From contig JBJOIT010000079.1 in the NCBI GenBank assembly GCA_046046915.1, positions 1-8,236 on the forward strand: a DNA stretch of 8,236 bases, read 5' to 3'. The stretch is from JBEEJZ01 sp046046915 (GTDB taxonomy: Bacteria; Pseudomonadota; Gammaproteobacteria; Burkholderiales; Burkholderiaceae_C). Below the pieces are notes generated by a model. It saw nothing but the letters and a program-made list of their open reading frames with translations, did no database searches and was not told where the DNA came from. Positions within the stretch are counted from its first letter, which is position 1. The number at the start of each line of letters is the position of its first letter. The position numbers and the translations under genes are program-made. Below are positions 6,866 through 8,236 of the stretch, in pieces.

Positions 6866-7793
6866 GGCGCGAATGTACCAAGTCAAACGCTCTTCTCGCA
6901 GTGAATTTGTGCCCGTTCGGGGCCTGTCGTACCACATCCGCCTTTGGGGCGAGCCCGCACCGGCCTTGCCGCCTTTGGTGATGCTGCATGGCTGGATGGA
7001 CGTCGCAGCCTCGTTTCAATTTGTGGTGGATGCCCTTCAGCACAACCGGCAGGTGATTGCCCCGGACTGGCGTGGCTTTGGGCTGACCCGCAGCGCCACC
7101 GGCGGCGGCAGTACTCTGGCCGAGAGCTTCTGGCATCCCGACTATTTGGCCGATCTGGAGGTGCTGCTCGATCACTTTGTCCCCGGGCAGGCCATCGACC
7201 TGGTCGGCCACAGCATGGGCGGCAACATCGCCATGGTGTATGGCGGGGTGCGGCCCGAGCGAGTGCGCAAACTGATCAATCTCGAAGGTTTTGGATTGCC
7301 ACAGACCCGCCCATCCCAGGCGCCAAGCAGGATGACGAAGTGGTTGGATGAGGTCAAAGCCCTGCGCCATGGCGAGATGGCACTCAAGTCTTATGACGCC
7401 CTGAACGGCGTTGTGGGGCGTTTGCTCAAGACCAACCCGCGTCTGAGTGCCGACAAAGCCGCCTGGCTGGCCCAGCATTGGGCGCGTCAAGATGAGGACG
7501 GCCGTTGGACGGTGCTGGGGGAGGCGGCCCACAAGGTAAGCAACGCCTACCTCTACCGGGTCGATGAAACCCTGCAGATACACCAGCGCATCACCGCACC
7601 CGTGCTGGTGGTCGAGGCGGCCGACAACGAGATGGCGCAATGGTGGCAGGCCAGCTACACGAAAGACGAATTTCACGAGCGGCTCAAGGTGATAAGCCAG
7701 CTCGAGCGTGCGGTGGTGCCGGGCGCTGGCCACATGCTTCACCACGACCAGCCCGAAGCGGTGGCCCAGCTGATCGAAAACTTTCTTGCATGA
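6864..7793 (+). CDS. Alpha/beta hydrolase (cytoplasmic, soluble)
   Basis: This 309-aa single-domain hydrolase lacks a signal peptide or membrane segment. It has the oxyanion motif MLHGWMD (residues 40-46), the PDWRGFG turn (68-74), a canonical nucleophile elbow GHSMGG with Ser117, a probable acid at Asp254 in VEAADNEM, and the catalytic His290 in GAGHMLHHDQPE. A helical cap of about 90 residues lies between about 145 and 240. The layout fits epoxide hydrolase, haloalkane dehalogenase and esterase relatives; a Ser nucleophile rather than Asp argues for esterase/lipase-like chemistry. The ATG at 6864 overlaps the divergent acyl-CoA synthetase start; a second in-frame ATG at 6873 is equally possible. 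Neither has a Shine-Dalgarno. prfB follows after 43 bp with no terminator between, so read-through is likely. The substrate is unknown. Confidence 0.92.
   Translation: MARMYQVKRSSRSEFVPVRGLSYHIRLWGEPAPALPPLVMLHGWMDVAASFQFVVDALQHNRQVIAPDWRGFGLTRSATGGGSTLAESFWHPDYLADLEVLLDHFVPGQAIDLVGHSMGGNIAMVYGGVRPERVRKLINLEGFGLPQTRPSQAPSRMTKWLDEVKALRHGEMALKSYDALNGVVGRLLKTNPRLSADKAAWLAQHWARQDEDGRWTVLGEAAHKVSNAYLYRVDETLQIHQRITAPVLVVEAADNEMAQWWQASYTKDEFHERLKVISQLERAVVPGAGHMLHHDQPEAVAQLIENFLA
6872..6880 (-). promoter_or_regulatory. Possible extended -10 promoter for the acyl-CoA synthetase operon
   Basis: Reading the minus strand, TGG is followed by TACATT (6877-6872), a TGn extended -10 with a 4 of 6 hexamer. 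A 6-nt discriminator then separates it from the A of the ATG at 6865, so initiation 7 nt downstream would give a leaderless mRNA. This lies inside the 5' end of the divergent hydrolase gene. It is speculative, offered because there is no other room for a conventional leader. Confidence 0.25.
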
Positions 7794-7836
7794 GAAAATA
7801 CGGGGTTATTCCAGAACATCAGAACAGGACCCCCTC

Positions 7837-8236
7837 ATGGACGCAGAACACATCAACACCATCGGCACCCAACTGGCTGACCTGAGCGCCCGAACCCTCG
7901 ATTTACGGGGGTATCTTTGACTACGATGCCAAAGCTGAACGCCTGAGAACCGTCAACGCATCGCTGGAAGACCCCACGGTCTGGAACGACCCCAAGAAAG
8001 CACAGGAACTGGGCAAGGAGAAAAAAGCCCTGGATGGTGTGGTGGATGCCATTAACACCCTGACCACCGAGCTGGCGGACAACGCCGAGCTGTTCGAGAT
8101 GTCCAAGGCCGAAGACGACGAAGCGGGCCTGCTCACCATCGAAGCCGAAACCGCCAAGCTCGCCACGCTGATTGAAGAGCTGGAATTCCGGCGCATGTTC
8201 AATAACCCGGCCGACCCTCTGCCCTGCTTCCTAGAC
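7837..8236 (+). CDS. prfB: Peptide chain release factor 2 with programmed +1 frameshift (3' end cut by window edge)
   Basis: RF2 recognises UGA and UAA stop codons in the ribosomal A site and triggers peptide release. Translation starts at the ATG at 7837, with AGGA (7826-7829) 7 nt upstream. The zero frame gives 27 codons ending LDLRGYL and meets an in-frame TGA at 7918-7920. Skipping the T at 7918 continues in the +1 frame as DYDAKAERLRTVNASLEDP, matching RF2 of E. coli closely, through ELEFRRMF to CFLD at the window edge, for 133 residues in all. The visible part is the N-terminal helical domain; the GGQ motif and the stop-codon-reading SPF region lie beyond the window. The coding region must be annotated as a joined frame (7837-7917 plus 7919-8236); simple ORF finding splits or misses it. 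It follows the hydrolase by 43 bp on the same strand. Confidence 0.97.
7906..7921 (+). other. prfB: prfB programmed +1 ribosomal frameshift (autoregulatory recoding) site
   Basis: The site reads CGGGGGTATCTTTGAC. It has a purine-rich Shine-Dalgarno-like stretch (7907-7911), TAT as the 3-nt spacer, the slippery CTT codon (7915-7917), the TGA stop (7918-7920) and the favourable following C (7921). In the established mechanism, low RF2 leaves the UGA slow to be read, the peptidyl-tRNA slips +1 onto UUU, and full-length RF2 is made, so RF2 limits its own synthesis. The E. coli site is identical from GGGGG onward, but has A instead of C at 7906. Confidence 0.95.

Noticed and set aside
6104..6904. 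Long plus-strand open frame (266 codons), and a second at 5243-6016, antisense to the acyl-CoA synthetase
   Set aside because: Composition is His/Arg/Gln/Gly-rich with no family features, and the opposite strand encodes a full, motif-complete synthetase. Such frames are common opposite GC-rich genes.
6855..7745. Minus-strand open frame of 296 codons opposite the hydrolase
   Set aside because: It mirrors the real hydrolase gene, shows no recognisable domain, and the plus strand has all catalytic motifs.
7771..7836. Possible separate prfB promoter in the 43-bp gap after the hydrolase (GAAAAT at 7794-7799 as a -10)
   Set aside because: The -10 is only 4 of 6 and no acceptable -35 lies 16-18 bp upstream, so it is not supported enough to list as a feature.
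7918..7920. Apparent premature stop or sequencing frameshift in prfB
   Set aside because: The surrounding bases match the known programmed +1 frameshift site, so this is regulated recoding and not a pseudogene.
7921..8202. Minus-strand open frame of 93 codons, very Ser-rich
   Set aside because: It is the reverse of the Glu/Lys/Ala-rich N-terminal domain of RF2, which is clearly encoded on the plus strand after the frameshift.

Overview
The window is a compact, GC-rich, gene-dense stretch of bacterial chromosome carrying mostly housekeeping genes. The protein sequences (MurB, YajQ, PlsY, RF2, an HD-GYP relative and a Tas-type aldo/keto reductase) look like Betaproteobacteria, order Burkholderiales, most likely Comamonadaceae. 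That assignment rests on recognition of the protein sequences, not on a database search. I see no transposons, phage genes, CRISPR arrays, tRNAs or rRNAs, and no gene-free stretch longer than about 120 bases.

Left block (1-1676, minus strand): murB, for peptidoglycan precursor synthesis, is followed through an ATGA stop/start overlap by a membrane-anchored alpha/beta hydrolase that runs off the left edge. Centre (1677-3286, plus strand): a 120-bp divergent promoter region leads into yajQ, a nucleotide/c-di-GMP-binding family protein, and then a protein with a degenerate HD-GYP domain. The pair ends in an intrinsic terminator that overlaps the tail of the convergent plsY gene.

Centre-right (3287-6865, minus strand): an apparent three-gene operon runs acyl-CoA synthetase, Tas-like aldo/keto reductase, plsY (glycerol-3-phosphate acyltransferase). 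Two of its three members handle activated acyl groups. Right block (6864-8236, plus strand): a second alpha/beta hydrolase diverges from the acyl-CoA synthetase with overlapping start codons. It is followed 43 bp later by prfB (release factor 2), which carries the classic programmed +1 frameshift at an in-frame TGA and runs off the right edge.

I do not find a wholly new biological system here. The points most worth a second look are four. The HD-GYP-like protein has lost its HD dyad and GYP motif and sits directly behind yajQ. The prfB recoding site has a C in place of the usual A in its internal Shine-Dalgarno-like element. The acyl-CoA synthetase and hydrolase genes have no intergenic space at all between their start codons. 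The yajQ promoter region carries two inverted repeats placed over its -35 and -10 elements.
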